From Pseudomonas sp. BN417 (GTDB taxonomy: Bacteria > Pseudomonadota > Gammaproteobacteria > Pseudomonadales > Pseudomonadaceae), in contig NZ_SSOJ01000085.1 of assembly GCF_029871205.1 (NCBI RefSeq), positions 1-49,818 of the forward strand: DNA of 49,818 nucleotides. Reading direction: 5' to 3'. Within the stretch, counting starts at the first letter, position 1. Each line of letters begins with the position of its first letter. Shown here in pieces: positions 1 to 9,807 of this stretch. The translations under genes and the position numbers were made by a program. Under the pieces are notes generated by a model. That model worked only from the letters and a program-made list of their open reading frames with translations. It ran no database searches and had not been told where the DNA came from.

Positions 1-45
1 CGATTGGAAAAGGGACTCGCCCGGGAGGGCGAAACCGAGACTCGA
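1..45. repeat. possible dispersed Pseudomonas repeat fragment
   Basis: On the minus strand this stretch reads as a GC-rich segment around the palindrome TCGCCC-GG-GAGGGCGA (about 17-32). It resembles a short sequence that I recall recurring at intergenic sites in Pseudomonas genomes. No ORF with coding character was seen in 1-150. The call is from memory of the motif; a genome self-search would settle it. Confidence 0.3.
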
Positions 46-87
46 AGCCCACTCGGCAATGAGCCGAACGAAAAGACTCCAAGCCCC

Positions 88-116
88 CTCACACCGGATT
101 ACCAATCCGGCGTGAG
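88..116. repeat. near-perfect inverted repeat, 13-bp arms
   Basis: The arms CTCACACCGGATT (88-100) and AATCCGGCGTGAG (104-116) are complementary except for one position and flank a 3-nt loop. No T-run follows on either strand, so it is not an obvious intrinsic terminator. It lies about 35 bp beyond the terminator of the L,D-transpeptidase gene. It may be a REP-like element or a transcript-end structure. Confidence 0.5.
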
Positions 117-150
117 CCCCATTCCCCGGTAATCCGTGAAGAACCAAAGA

Positions 151-185
151 AAAGCCCGCTGGCGCATGGCGCTCAGCGGGCTTTT
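151..185 (-). terminator. intrinsic terminator of the L,D-transpeptidase gene
   Basis: AAAGCCCGCT and AGCGGGCTTTT form a stem with flanking A and T tracts, so the signal can work in both directions. It lies 19 bp beyond the stop codon at 204-206 of the minus-strand L,D-transpeptidase gene. Confidence 0.8.
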
Positions 186-203
186 CCTGGAACCCGGTGC
201 TGC

Positions 204-1166
204 TTAGAGTTCGGTGTTCGGCGTGCTGGCCGCCACAGCCGAATTGGGCTCGGCGATTTCCACCGGCAGTCCGTCTTCGGCGGCAACCACTTCACGCACC
301 ACGTCCCAGTCCAGGCGGATGGTGTTGACCAGCTCTTCACGCTTGAGCAGCGCGTTGATCACCGCGGTGTGCTTGTCCACCACCGACGGGTCGCCATGAT
401 CGTCCAGTGGCGCGTGGGCTTCCAGGTAGACCTTGCCGCCACTCACGCCGAACTTGTAGGGCTCGTTCATGATGTGCACCGGGGTACCCACCGGGGCCAT
501 GGCCGCCAGCGCCAGCACGTTGTTGTTGAGCATGCGGAAGCAGCCGTGGCTGACGCGCATGCCGATGCCGAACTTCTTGTTCGAGCCGTGTATCAGGTAG
601 CCCGGCACGCCCAGCTTGAACTTGAACGGACCGAGCGGGTTGTCCGGGCCCGGCGGCACCATGGTGGGCAGCGGATCGCCGTCGGCGGCGTGCTCTTCGC
701 GGATGGACTTGGGCGGGTACCAGGCCGGATTGGGAAACTTGGCGGTGATGGTGGTGGCCGCGATGGGCGAACCCCAGCCTTCACGGCCGATACCGAGCGG
801 ATAGGTATGCACGACGTTCTGCCCTTTCGGGTAGTAGTACATGCGGTACTCGGCGAGGTTGATCACGATGCCTTCGCGCGGGCCCGGCGGCAGGATATAG
901 CGGGTCGGCAGGATAATCTCGGTGCCGGCACCCGGCAACCAAGGGTCGACGCCGGGGTTGGCGGCGACCATCTCCAGGTAGCCCAGGTCATTGGCGACAC
1001 CGATATCGGCGAAGGTGTCTTCGTAGTTGGCCTTGATCACCTGGACCTGGCCGACGATGTCTTCGCCGGGCGGCGGCAAGGGCAGCTCCAGGGCTGCGAC
1101 AGGGCCCGCCACCAGCAGGGATGCTAATGACAGGGAGCGGGCGACGGCTGGAAAGCGCGGCAACAT
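204..1166 (-). CDS. L,D-transpeptidase (ErfK/YbiS/YcfS/YnhG family), exported
   Basis: A 320-residue periplasmic enzyme of the YkuD family. These enzymes make L,D cross-links in peptidoglycan or attach outer-membrane lipoproteins to it. Residues 1-25 look like a signal peptide. A LysM-like segment follows (about 35-92), then the YkuD domain (about 97-235) with His193 in HGS and the catalytic Cys209 in the SHGCFRM motif. The ATG at 1166 was chosen because AAGGA lies 7 nt upstream and the signal peptide begins there; longer in-frame starts add an unlikely basic leader. The gene is last in a minus-strand row behind tesA and a small unknown gene, with a clear terminator at 151-185. In P. aeruginosa the equivalent gene, as I recall, neighbours oprI, which would fit lipoprotein anchoring, but oprI is not in this window. 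Confidence 0.92.
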   Translation of the reverse strand: MLPRFPAVARSLSLASLLVAGPVAALELPLPPPGEDIVGQVQVIKANYEDTFADIGVANDLGYLEMVAANPGVDPWLPGAGTEIILPTRYILPPGPREGIVINLAEYRMYYYPKGQNVVHTYPLGIGREGWGSPIAATTITAKFPNPAWYPPKSIREEHAADGDPLPTMVPPGPDNPLGPFKFKLGVPGYLIHGSNKKFGIGMRVSHGCFRMLNNNVLALAAMAPVGTPVHIMNEPYKFGVSGGKVYLEAHAPLDDHGDPSVVDKHTAVINALLKREELVNTIRLDWDVVREVVAAEDGLPVEIAEPNSAVAASTPNTEL

Positions 1167-1239
1167 CCGGGAATCCTTGGCAAATTGACTGAATAAAAGA
1201 CTCGGAATTCTACACCGGCGCGAGCTTTGCCGGGAGCCC

Positions 1240-1521
1240 TCAGGCTTCCGACCAGACCGAGTGCTGCCCGTGGCGCTGGGACTCCAGGGTGGAGCGGCAG
1301 TTGGAGCACAAGCGTCGGTCACGCAAGAGACCTTGCTCCAGATTACTCCAGCGCGGCTGCGCTGGCAGCAGGCCGCCGCACAGGGTCCGGTCGGCGAAGC
1401 CCCCCAGTTCGAGCTGGCGCACTACCAGGTGCAGGCGCACTTCGCGGCAAGCGAACAGGTCGAGTTGCTCGTCGGGCTCTATCACTTTGTAGCCAAACAG
1501 GGACCAGGCGGTGCGCGGCAT
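1240..1521 (-). CDS. small conserved-looking protein with four Cys, function unknown
   Basis: A 93-residue soluble protein without signal peptide or membrane segment. It contains four cysteines (Cys25, Cys48 and a CxxC pair near residues 72-75), a spacing that could bind one metal ion, but no named fold is recognised. The ATG at 1521 has GGAG 6 nt upstream. It starts 56 bp after the tesA stop and ends 73 bp before the L,D-transpeptidase start, so it may be co-transcribed with both. Long ORFs on the opposite strand in the same place have no ribosome site or family resemblance. I am moderately sure it is a real gene and do not assign a role. Confidence 0.6.
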   Translation of the reverse strand: MPRTAWSLFGYKVIEPDEQLDLFACREVRLHLVVRQLELGGFADRTLCGGLLPAQPRWSNLEQGLLRDRRLCSNCRSTLESQRHGQHSVWSEA

Positions 1522-1577
1522 GGAGGACTCCAGGGAGGGTGCGCAACATTAGCCGAAAGCGGGCCTTGGGAAAAGCG

Positions 1578-2183
1578 TCAGAGCATGGGTTCGAGGGTCG
1601 GCCAGAGGTTGTCGAGCAGCCGCGGCTGGGCCTTGGCCTGGGGATGGATGCCATCGGATTGCATCATGTCCGGCACGCCTCCCACCCCCTCCAGGAAGAA
1701 CGGCACCAGTGGCACCTGTTTCTCGGCAGCCAGTGCGCTGTAGACATTCGCGAAAGCCGTGGTGTAGCGGGCACCATAGTTGGGCGGCAGGCGCATGCCG
1801 AGCAGGAGCACCGTGGCGCCCTGGCCCCGGGCACTGTCGATCATGCCGGCAAGATTCTGTTGCAATTGCGCAGGGGGCTGGCCACGCAGGCCATCGTTGC
1901 CGCCAAGCTCGATGATCACCAGTTCCGGCTTGTGTTCGGCGAGCAGGGCGGGAAGCCTGGCAAGCCCGCCAGCACTGGTGTCGCCGCTGATGGAGGCGTT
2001 CACCACCCGCTGCTGGTAGCCCTTCTCGGCAAGGCGTTTTTCCAGCAGCGAGACCCAGCCCTGGCTGGTTTCCAGCCCAAGAGCGGCGCTGATACTATCG
2101 CCGACGACCAGCAAGGTCCCCGCCATGGCCTGCTGCGCCAGCAGCATCAGGGACAGGCATCCGCCCAACAACCAGGCACGCAT
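1578..2183 (-). CDS. tesA: multifunctional acyl-CoA thioesterase I / lysophospholipase / arylesterase TesA
   Basis: A 201-residue periplasmic SGNH-family esterase that hydrolyses acyl-CoA, lysophospholipids and aryl esters. A signal peptide ends near Ala21. Block I GDSIS carries the nucleophile Ser30, block III is GGNDGLRG, and block V DGIHP supplies the catalytic Asp and His. The start at 2183 is preceded by GGAGA 5 nt upstream, and the signal peptide begins there; the upstream extension of 27 codons overlaps the divergent ABC gene and is rejected. Only 10 bp separate its start from that of the ABC ATPase on the other strand, the same divergent pairing as tesA-ybbA in E. coli. Confidence 0.93.
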   Translation of the reverse strand: MRAWLLGGCLSLMLLAQQAMAGTLLVVGDSISAALGLETSQGWVSLLEKRLAEKGYQQRVVNASISGDTSAGGLARLPALLAEHKPELVIIELGGNDGLRGQPPAQLQQNLAGMIDSARGQGATVLLLGMRLPPNYGARYTTAFANVYSALAAEKQVPLVPFFLEGVGGVPDMMQSDGIHPQAKAQPRLLDNLWPTLEPML

Positions 2184-2193
2184 TGGAATCTCC
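2184..2193. promoter_or_regulatory. 10-bp divergent start region carrying Shine-Dalgarno cores on both strands
   Basis: The sequence TGGAATCTCC between the tesA and ybbA start codons holds GGAA for the plus-strand gene and GGAGA for the minus-strand gene. Promoters of each gene must therefore lie within the coding region of the other. Confidence 0.75.
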
Positions 2194-2877
2194 ATGAGCG
2201 CAAGCATTCTCGATGCGCGGAACCTTAGCAAAGTGGTTCCCAGCGCGGAAGGCGAGCTGACCATCCTTCACGATCTCTCCTTCAGCCTCGCCAAGGGCGA
2301 CAGCCTGGCCATAGTCGGCAGCTCGGGCTCAGGCAAATCCACCCTCCTCGGCCTGCTCGCCGGCCTCGACCTGCCCAGCAACGGCGACGTGAGCCTGGCC
2401 GGCCGCAGCCTGTCCAACCTCGACGAAGACGAGCGCGCACGGGTTCGCGCGGAGCACGTCGGCTTCGTCTTCCAGTCGTTCCAGTTGCTCGACAACCTCA
2501 ACGCCCTGGAGAACGTCATGCTGCCGCTGGAACTGGAAGGCCATCGGGACGCCCGCGCCCGCGCGCGCCACCTGCTCGACCGGGTCGGCCTGGGCCAGCG
2601 TCTCAGCCATTACCCGCGCCAGCTCTCCGGCGGTGAACAGCAGCGCGTGGCCATTGCCCGCGCCTTCGCCGCCGAGCCCGACGTGCTCTTCGCCGACGAG
2701 CCCACCGGCAACCTCGACAGCCACACCGGCGAGCGCATCAGCGACCTGCTGTTCCAGCTCAACCAGGAGCGCGGCACCACCCTGGTGCTGGTGACCCACG
2801 ACGAGCGCCTGGCACACCGCTGCCGACGCCTGATCCGCCTCGAGGGCGGCCGGCTGGTCGACCAGGTGGAGCCCTGA
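2194..2877 (+). CDS. ybbA: ABC transporter ATP-binding protein, YbbA/LolD-like
   Basis: A 227-residue ATPase of the MacB/LolD/YbbA subfamily that powers a FtsX-type permease. Walker A is GSSGSGKST, the Q-loop is FVFQSF, the signature is LSGGEQQR and Walker B is [13 protein letters not shown] with the D-loop. The ATG at 2194 follows GGAA and sits 10 bp from the divergent tesA start; an upstream in-frame ATG at 2125 would lie inside tesA and is rejected. The stop codon overlaps the permease start by one base (TGATG), so the two are translationally coupled. The substrate is unknown; the tesA pairing suggests lipids or acyl compounds, by inference only. Confidence 0.92.
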   Translation: MSASILDARNLSKVVPSAEGELTILHDLSFSLAKGDSLAIVGSSGSGKSTLLGLLAGLDLPSNGDVSLAGRSLSNLDEDERARVRAEHVGFVFQSFQLLDNLNALENVMLPLELEGHRDARARARHLLDRVGLGQRLSHYPRQLSGGEQQRVAIARAFAAEPDVLFADEPTGNLDSHTGERISDLLFQLNQERGTTLVLVTHDERLAHRCRRLIRLEGGRLVDQVEP

Positions 2878-5381
2878 TGCGGCGCCTGCACTTCATCCGG
2901 CTGCTGTCCATGGCCGCCCGCCAGCTGCTGCGGGATGCCCACGGCGGCGAACTGCGGGTGCTGTTCTTCTCCCTGCTGGTAGCCGTCGCCGCCAGCAGCG
3001 CCATCGGCTATTTCAGCGCCCGGCTGAATGCCGCCATGTTGCTGCGCGCCACGGAATTCCTCGGCGCCGACCTGTTGCTCAGCGGCTCCTCCCCGGCCAG
3101 CGCCGAACAGGTCGACAGCGGTCTGCGCCTTGGCCTCAAGCATGCCCGTGCGGTGGAGTTCTCCAGCGTGATCGCCGCCGACAGCGGCATCCAGCTGGCC
3201 AGCGTCAAGGCCGCCGACGGGGTCTATCCGCTGCGCGGCGAACTCAGGAGCGCAGCACAACCCTATGGCGACGAACAAGCCGGCAGCGGCCCCAAGGCAG
3301 GCGAGGCCTGGGCCGAGGCACGCCTGTTCGCCACCCTGGGGCTGAAACCCGGCGACAGCATCGACGTGGGGCAGAAGACCCTGCGCCTCACCCGCGTACT
3401 GACCTACGAGCCGGACCGCGCTGGCGACTTCTACAGCCTGACCCCGCGGGTATTGATGAGCCTGGACGACCTGGAGGCCACGGGAGTCGTGCAGCCCGGC
3501 AGCCGGGTGCGCTTCCGCGAGCTCTGGAGCGGACCGAACGAAACCCTCAGCCGCTACCGCGCCGCGGTCGAGCCGGGCCTGGCCGCCAACCAGCGCCTGG
3601 AAGACGCCCGCCAGGGCAATCGGCAGATCGGCGGCGCGCTGGGCCGCGCCGAACGCTACCTGAACCTGGCCAGCCTTGCCGCGGTGCTGCTCGCCGGCGT
3701 CGCCGTGGCCCTCTCCGCCGCACGCTTCGCCGCCCGCCGCTATGACGCCAGCGCCCTGTTGCGCTGCCTTGGCCTGTCCCGCCGCGAAGCCCTGCTGCTC
3801 TTCGGCCTGCAACTGGCGCTACTGGGTCTGCTGGCCAGCGCCCTCGGCGCCCTGCTCGGCTGGCTGGCCCAGACGATTCTGTTCCAGCTGCTGGGCGGCT
3901 TGCTGCCCGCGGTGATTCCCTCGGGCGGGCTGGTGCCGGCGCTCGCTGGCATCGCCACCGGCCTGCTCGCCCTCGCCGGCTTCGCCCTGCCCCCCCTGGC
4001 CGCGCTGGGACGGGTACCGCCGCTGCGGGTGTTGCGCCGCGACCTGCTGCCACTGCCACCCAGCGCCTGGCTGGTGTATGGCGCTGCGCTGCTGGCACTG
4101 GGCCTGATCATGTGGCGCCTGAGCCTGGACCTGAAACTGACCCTCGCCCTGCTCGGCGGCGGCCTGATCGCCGCCCTGCTGCTGGGCGGCCTCCTGCTAT
4201 CCGGCCTCAAGGCACTGCGCCGGCTCCTTGCCGGCGCCACACTGCCCTGGCGCCTGGGCCTCGGCCAACTGCTGCGCCACCCCCTGGCGGCGGCCGGGCA
4301 ATCCCTGGCGTTCGGCCTGATCCTCCTGGCCATGGCGCTGATCGCCCTGCTCCGGGGCGAGCTGCTGGACACCTGGCAGAACCAGCTGCCGGACAACGCG
4401 CCTAACCATTTCGCCCTGAATGTACTGCCCGCCGAAAAGGACGCCTTCGCCAGCCGCCTGGCCAGTCTTTCGCCCCATCCCACGCCGCTGTACCCGGTGG
4501 TGCCCGGCCGCCTCACCACCATCAACGGCGAGGCAGTGCGGCAACTGGTGAGCAAGGACTCCCAGGGCGAACGCGCCGTGCAGCGCGACCTCAGCCTGAC
4601 CTGGTCGGCCCAGCTGCCAAATGACAACCGCCTGGTGGCTGGCCACTGGTGGAGCGACCTGCCGAAATCCGGGCTGCCCGGTGTCTCGGTGGAATCCAAG
4701 CTCGCCGAAAGCCTCGGCCTCAAGCTGGGCGACAAGCTCGGCTTCAGTGTCGGCGGCCTGCAGCGCGACGCCCAGGTGACCAGCCTGCGTGAGGTGGACT
4801 GGGATAGCTTCCAGCCGAACTTCTACATGATCTTCGCCCCGGACACCCTGGCCGACCTGCCCGTCACCTACCTCACCAGCTTCTACCTGCCGCCGCGCCA
4901 CGACCGGGAGCTGGTGGAACTGTCCCGCGCCTTCCCGGCAGTCACGCTGCTGCAGGTCGAAGCGATCCTGGCGCAGCTGCGCAGCATCCTCGCCCAGGTC
5001 ACCCTGGCGGTGGAGTTCGTCCTGCTGTTCGTGCTCGCCGCCGGACTGGCTGTGCTCTTCGCCGGGCTCCAGTCCACCCTCGACGAACGCATCCGCCAGG
5101 GCGCGCTGCTCCGCGCCCTGGGCGCAGAACGCCGGCTGTTGCTGAGCGCCCGTCGTGCCGAATTCGCCCTGCTCGGTGCCTGCAGCGGCCTGCTCGCCGC
5201 CCTCGGCTGCGAGCTGGTCAGCGCCCTGCTCTACCGCTTCGCCTTCGACCTGCACTGGCAGCCCCATCCCTGGCTGCTGCTGTTGCCGCTGGTGGGCGCC
5301 CTGCTGGTGGGCGGCGCCGGGTTGATAGGCACCCGTCGCGCGCTCAACGCCAGCCCGCTGACGGTCCTGCGCGAAGCTTGA
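2877..5381 (+). CDS. ybbP: ABC transporter permease, YbbP-like (FtsX family)
   Basis: An 834-residue inner-membrane protein. One membrane segment lies near residues 22-45, followed by a large extracytoplasmic region, a block of four hydrophobic segments in the middle (about 260-460), a second extracytoplasmic region, and a C-terminal FtsX domain with three membrane segments (about 705-830) ending in a typical ...[12 protein letters not shown] tail. This is the duplicated architecture of YbbP. It starts on the TGATG overlap with the ATPase gene and should form a complex with it. Family members of this type are mechanotransmitters or extract lipids rather than classical pumps; no substrate can be read from the sequence. 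Confidence 0.92.
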   Translation: MRRLHFIRLLSMAARQLLRDAHGGELRVLFFSLLVAVAASSAIGYFSARLNAAMLLRATEFLGADLLLSGSSPASAEQVDSGLRLGLKHARAVEFSSVIAADSGIQLASVKAADGVYPLRGELRSAAQPYGDEQAGSGPKAGEAWAEARLFATLGLKPGDSIDVGQKTLRLTRVLTYEPDRAGDFYSLTPRVLMSLDDLEATGVVQPGSRVRFRELWSGPNETLSRYRAAVEPGLAANQRLEDARQGNRQIGGALGRAERYLNLASLAAVLLAGVAVALSAARFAARRYDASALLRCLGLSRREALLLFGLQLALLGLLASALGALLGWLAQTILFQLLGGLLPAVIPSGGLVPALAGIATGLLALAGFALPPLAALGRVPPLRVLRRDLLPLPPSAWLVYGAALLALGLIMWRLSLDLKLTLALLGGGLIAALLLGGLLLSGLKALRRLLAGATLPWRLGLGQLLRHPLAAAGQSLAFGLILLAMALIALLRGELLDTWQNQLPDNAPNHFALNVLPAEKDAFASRLASLSPHPTPLYPVVPGRLTTINGEAVRQLVSKDSQGERAVQRDLSLTWSAQLPNDNRLVAGHWWSDLPKSGLPGVSVESKLAESLGLKLGDKLGFSVGGLQRDAQVTSLREVDWDSFQPNFYMIFAPDTLADLPVTYLTSFYLPPRHDRELVELSRAFPAVTLLQVEAILAQLRSILAQVTLAVEFVLLFVLAAGLAVLFAGLQSTLDERIRQGALLRALGAERRLLLSARRAEFALLGACSGLLAALGCELVSALLYRFAFDLHWQPHPWLLLLPLVGALLVGGAGLIGTRRALNASPLTVLREA

Positions 5382-5415
5382 TAGGCTTGGCCTCCCCAAC
5401 TTCCACAGGACCGTC

Positions 5416-5913
<498 letters not shown>

Positions 5914-5935
5914 ATCGCCAGCCTGCGACCGAGAG

Positions 5936-6244
5936 TCAGCGCAGGGTGATCAACCCCTGCCGGGCGACCCGCACCAATTCACCGACCACTGCCGGCAGTT
6001 CCTCGGCAGAGGGCGCCTGGATCACCGCCATATCGAAGCTGTCCCTGGCGAACCGGGCCAGCGACTCGCCATCGCGGACGAACTGGATGAGGAAGTTGCG
6101 CGGACGGTCCCAGCGTTTGGGCCAGCCTTCGAGGTAACGCAGGAGTGTCGGCTGGTGGGAGCCGCCGAGCAGGATTCGCGGATTGCGCAGAACCAGGCCG
6201 CTGGTGATCGGGGCCAGGCGTAGCGGGGGTTGGGGACAGGTCAT
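5936..6244 (-). CDS. conserved-looking small protein, weak resemblance to a methyltransferase C-terminus
   Basis: A 102-residue cytoplasmic protein with no signal peptide. The C-terminal half (FDMAVIQAPS..ELVRVAR) loosely resembles the post-motif II region of class I methyltransferases, but the glycine-rich SAM loop is absent, so it is not called an enzyme. The start at 6244 has GGCGGAG 9-10 nt upstream; an in-frame ATG at 6265 would add seven residues and has a poorer site. The gene is divergent from thpR and convergent with greB (22 bp apart). The leader can fold into a hairpin that covers its ribosome-binding site (see 6245-6300). Confidence 0.65.
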   Translation of the reverse strand: MTCPQPPLRLAPITSGLVLRNPRILLGGSHQPTLLRYLEGWPKRWDRPRNFLIQFVRDGESLARFARDSFDMAVIQAPSAEELPAVVGELVRVARQGLITLR

Positions 6245-6300
6245 GGTGTCGTGTCTCCGCCTCATGGGGGTCCCGCTGGGCAGCGGTGAGAGGCGACACC
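6245..6300 (-). promoter_or_regulatory. inverted repeat in the leader of the small minus-strand gene
   Basis: GGTGTCG (6245-6251) and CGACACC (6294-6300) are perfectly complementary, with an inner CGCCTC/GAGGCG pairing also available. In the minus-strand RNA the structure places the GGCGGAG ribosome site in the 3' arm and the alternative ATG at 6265 in the loop. Translational control is an inference. Confidence 0.4.
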
Positions 6301-6443
6301 GAACCAGCGTTTTAGCGGTATTTCGAGGTCCTTGAAGACCTCCGCGCCCCGCAAGTAGCTGACTAAATCGGCGCATGGGGCGACATCCTAGAGAAGCCCG
6401 CGCAATACTGTCAAGGCGACCCCCACGCCCTGCGAGGCTCCCC

Positions 6444-6974
6444 ATGAGCACTCCGCCGCTGCGCCTGTTCTTCGCCATCCCCTGCTGCCCGCAACTGGCC
6501 CGCGACATCGCCGAATGGCGCGCCCAGCATCCTCTCGACGGCAAGCCGGTGGCGCCCGAAAACCTGCACATGACCATCGCCTTCCTCGGTTCCCAGCCTC
6601 GTGGACAAGTGGAAGCGCTGGAGGCGCTGGCCAACGGCCTCGAGCGCGTCGGCTTCACCCTGCAGCTGGATCGCCTGGAGCGCTGGAAGAACGGCCTACT
6701 GCACCTGGCGCCAAGCAAGGTGCCGCAAGCCCTGTGCGACTTCGAGCGCGACCTGCGCGAACGGCTGCTGGCCTCCGGCTACGAGCTGGAAAGCCGCCCG
6801 TTCAAGCCGCACCTGACCCTGGCTCGGCACTGTCCGAGACTGCCCGCCGCGCCGACCCCAACCTTCGATTGGCCAGTCACCGAATTCACCCTTTTCGCCT
6901 CGGAAAACACCATCAAGGGCACCCGATATCGGGCGCTCGGGCAGTGGCCATTGCGGCCTCCGGCCCCATCCTGA
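6444..6974 (+). CDS. thpR: RNA 2',3'-cyclic phosphodiesterase ThpR (LigT family)
   Basis: A 176-residue member of the 2H phosphoesterase superfamily, which opens 2',3'-cyclic phosphates and can reversibly ligate tRNA halves. The two HxTx motifs are His42-Met-Thr44 (HMTIAF) and His123-Leu-Thr125 (HLTLAR), with the usual spacing of about 80 residues. The ATG at 6444 is preceded by GAGG and starts the conserved RLFFAI strand; the longer frame start at 6375 lacks support. It is monocistronic, followed by the lipase promoter region. Confidence 0.92.
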   Translation: MSTPPLRLFFAIPCCPQLARDIAEWRAQHPLDGKPVAPENLHMTIAFLGSQPRGQVEALEALANGLERVGFTLQLDRLERWKNGLLHLAPSKVPQALCDFERDLRERLLASGYELESRPFKPHLTLARHCPRLPAAPTPTFDWPVTEFTLFASENTIKGTRYRALGQWPLRPPAPS

Positions 6975-7077
6975 CGTTTCGCCGCGTAACAGGGAACTGG
7001 CGGGCATCTTTCAGTGAACGTGTGTAAACATCTGCGAAAAGCCCAGTCCAGAGCGCTTATCCCCAATGTGCCGAAAA

Positions 7078-7093
7078 TGGCATGGTTCCTGCC
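7078..7093 (+). promoter_or_regulatory. sigma-54 (-24/-12) promoter of the lipase gene
   Basis: TGGCATG-N4-CTGCC matches the consensus TGGCACG-N4-TTGCA with GG and GC in exact register. The predicted start is near 7104, leaving a leader of about 80 nt before the ATG at 7186. Lipase genes of P. aeruginosa and P. alcaligenes are known to be RpoN-dependent. A TGT-N4-ACA element at 7021-7030, about 80 bp upstream of the start, is a possible activator site. Confidence 0.7.
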
Positions 7094-7110
7094 CTCCGCC
7101 CTGCTTGTAG

Positions 7111-8133
<1,023 letters not shown>

Positions 8134-8188
8134 GCCCTGCCCGCGGGGCCTCGGTGCCCCGCTCCCCTCACGCCTGCCGAGCGCCCCA

Positions 8189-9220
8189 GTGAAACGATTC
8201 CTGCTGCTTCTGCCCATCGCCTTCGCCGCCGCCCTCGCGATCCTCCTGCAGTCAGGGGGCAAGCCGGCGCCGGCGGCCACGACCAGCGCTACGCCGATCC
8301 CGGCAAGCACTGCGCTCGCTCCGGTCGCCGCCGACAGGCTTCTCGTCCCGGCCGGCCACAAACCCCAAGCCGCCAAGCCAGGATTCCTGCCCAGCTCATT
8401 GGCGGGAACCCGGGTGGATGGCAGCTTCCACCTGGACGCGGCCGGCAACCTGCTGGTCAGCATGGATATCCGGCGCATCTTCGACTACTTCCTCAGCGCC
8501 CATGGCGAGGAGCCCCTGGCCAGCAGCGTGCAGCGCCTGCGCGGCTATATCACCGAGCAACTCGATGCGCCGGCCGAAAACCAGGCCCTGACCCTGCTCG
8601 ACCAATATCTCGACTACAAGCGCCAACTGGTGCAACTCGAGCGGGACCTGCCGCTTCTCGCCGACCTACCCGCCCTGCGCCAGCGCGAAGCCGCGGTACA
8701 GGCGTTGCGGGCACGGATCTTCAGTACCGAAGTCCATCAGGCCTTCTTCGCCAACGAAGAAGCCTACAACGCCTTTACCCTGCAGCGCCTGGCCATCCAG
8801 CGCGACTCCACCCTGGACCCGGCCGCAAAAGCCGCTGCCATCGACCAGTTGCGCAGCACCCTGCCGGAGGAACTGCAAACGGCAGTCGCAAGCCAGCTCC
8901 AGGCCGAACTCAGGGCCCAGGTGAGCGCGCTGCAGGCTTCAGGCGCCGGCCCCGAGCAGATCCGCCAGTTGCGCCAGCAACTGGTGGGCGCCGAAGCCAC
9001 GACTCGACTGGAAAACCTGGACCAGCAACGCCTGCAATGGCAGCAAAGGCTGCAGGTCTACCTCAGGGAAAAGGCCCGGATCGAGGCCAACCAGGGCCTC
9101 AGCGCCAGCGACAAGGCGGCGACCATCAGCCGTCTGCAAGAGGAAGGGTTCAACCCACAGGAACGCTTGCGCCTGCAGGCCGCCGCCGAGCTGGCAGCCG
9201 CGCGCAAGCAAAAGCCCTGA
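8189..9220 (+). CDS. lipB: lipase-specific foldase Lif (lipase chaperone)
   Basis: A 343-residue membrane-anchored periplasmic steric chaperone required to fold the lipase. Residues 4-21 form the inner-membrane anchor. An Ala/Pro-rich linker (about 24-70) leads to the helical catalytic part, and the family motif RxxFDY is present at Arg95, Phe98, Asp99 and Tyr100, followed by FLSAHGE. The long alpha-helical scaffold to residue 340 matches the usual length of about 340. It starts with GTG at 8189 behind a poor ribosome site (only CGAG nearby), which would keep it below the lipase in amount, as expected for a chaperone expressed from the same transcript. It also goes by lipH, lif or limA. Confidence 0.94.
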   Translation: MKRFLLLLPIAFAAALAILLQSGGKPAPAATTSATPIPASTALAPVAADRLLVPAGHKPQAAKPGFLPSSLAGTRVDGSFHLDAAGNLLVSMDIRRIFDYFLSAHGEEPLASSVQRLRGYITEQLDAPAENQALTLLDQYLDYKRQLVQLERDLPLLADLPALRQREAAVQALRARIFSTEVHQAFFANEEAYNAFTLQRLAIQRDSTLDPAAKAAAIDQLRSTLPEELQTAVASQLQAELRAQVSALQASGAGPEQIRQLRQQLVGAEATTRLENLDQQRLQWQQRLQVYLREKARIEANQGLSASDKAATISRLQEEGFNPQERLRLQAAAELAAARKQKP

Positions 9221-9227
9221 AACGCAA

Positions 9228-9251
9228 AAAGGCCCGCCGAAGCGGGCCTTT
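9228..9251. terminator. bidirectional intrinsic terminator between lif and doxX
   Basis: AAAGGCCCGC and GCGGGCCTTT pair around a 4-nt loop, with A and T tracts on the two sides. It lies 7 bp after the foldase stop and 14 bp before the convergent DoxX stop, so it can serve both transcripts. Confidence 0.85.
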
Positions 9252-9265
9252 CGGGCAACAGGGCA

Positions 9266-9700
9266 TCAGCTGGCGATATTGCGGTCCAGCGAGAGCTTGC
9301 CGGCGCCTTCGATCAGCAGGGTGGCGCTGATCAGTGCAAGGGTCATCGAATATTCGATGCCATTGGCCTGGATGAAGAAGCCGTTGGCCCAGTGCACGCT
9401 GAACACCGCCACCACCATGGCCACGGTCAAGGCCGCCGCGGCCGGGCGCACAAGCAGGCCTATCACCAGAGCCAGGCCACCGAAGAACTCGGCGCTGCCA
9501 GCCATCAGGGCCATGAGGTAACCGGGGGCCAGACCGATGCTTTCCATCCACTGGCCGGTACCCGCCAGGCCATAGCCGCCGAACATGCCGAAGAGTTTCT
9601 GCGAGCCGTGGGCCATGAAGGTCAGGCCGGTGATGATCCGCAGCAGGGTAATTCCGTAGCCGGCGTTGGTGGCGAGAACGAATTTGATCGGGTTGCTCAT
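9266..9700 (-). CDS. DoxX family membrane protein
   Basis: A 144-residue inner-membrane protein with four hydrophobic segments (about 14-34, 50-70, 76-97, 106-128) and the DoxX pattern RIITGLTFMAHGSQKLFG followed by GGxxLxIGLLxRPAA. The family includes thiosulfate:quinone oxidoreductase subunits and redox-stress membrane proteins; the exact role here is unknown. The ATG at 9700 has GGAA 7 nt upstream; the longer frame start is rejected. An AT-rich 101-bp region separates it from mltF2 upstream on the same strand, so it probably has its own promoter. Confidence 0.88.
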   Translation of the reverse strand: MSNPIKFVLATNAGYGITLLRIITGLTFMAHGSQKLFGMFGGYGLAGTGQWMESIGLAPGYLMALMAGSAEFFGGLALVIGLLVRPAAAALTVAMVVAVFSVHWANGFFIQANGIEYSMTLALISATLLIEGAGKLSLDRNIAS

Positions 9701-9782
9701 CGAGGTGTTCCTTGTATTGGGGGAGTCGATAAGCAAAAGTTTAGTTGATATTTTCGATATTAAAACCGCAAAATCCTCAGCA

Positions 9783-9807
9783 AAATAATCTACAAAATCG
9801 ATTATTT
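9783..9807. promoter_or_regulatory. AT-rich inverted repeat between mltF2 and doxX
   Basis: AAATAATC (9783-9790) and GATTATTT (9800-9807) are perfectly complementary with a 9-nt spacer. The repeat overlaps the mltF2 stop codon (9802-9804) and lies about 80 bp upstream of doxX in an AT-rich patch (9700-9807) that differs sharply from the surrounding GC content. It is a candidate operator for doxX, for example of the T-N11-A LysR class, or a weak transcript-end hairpin. Confidence 0.4.
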
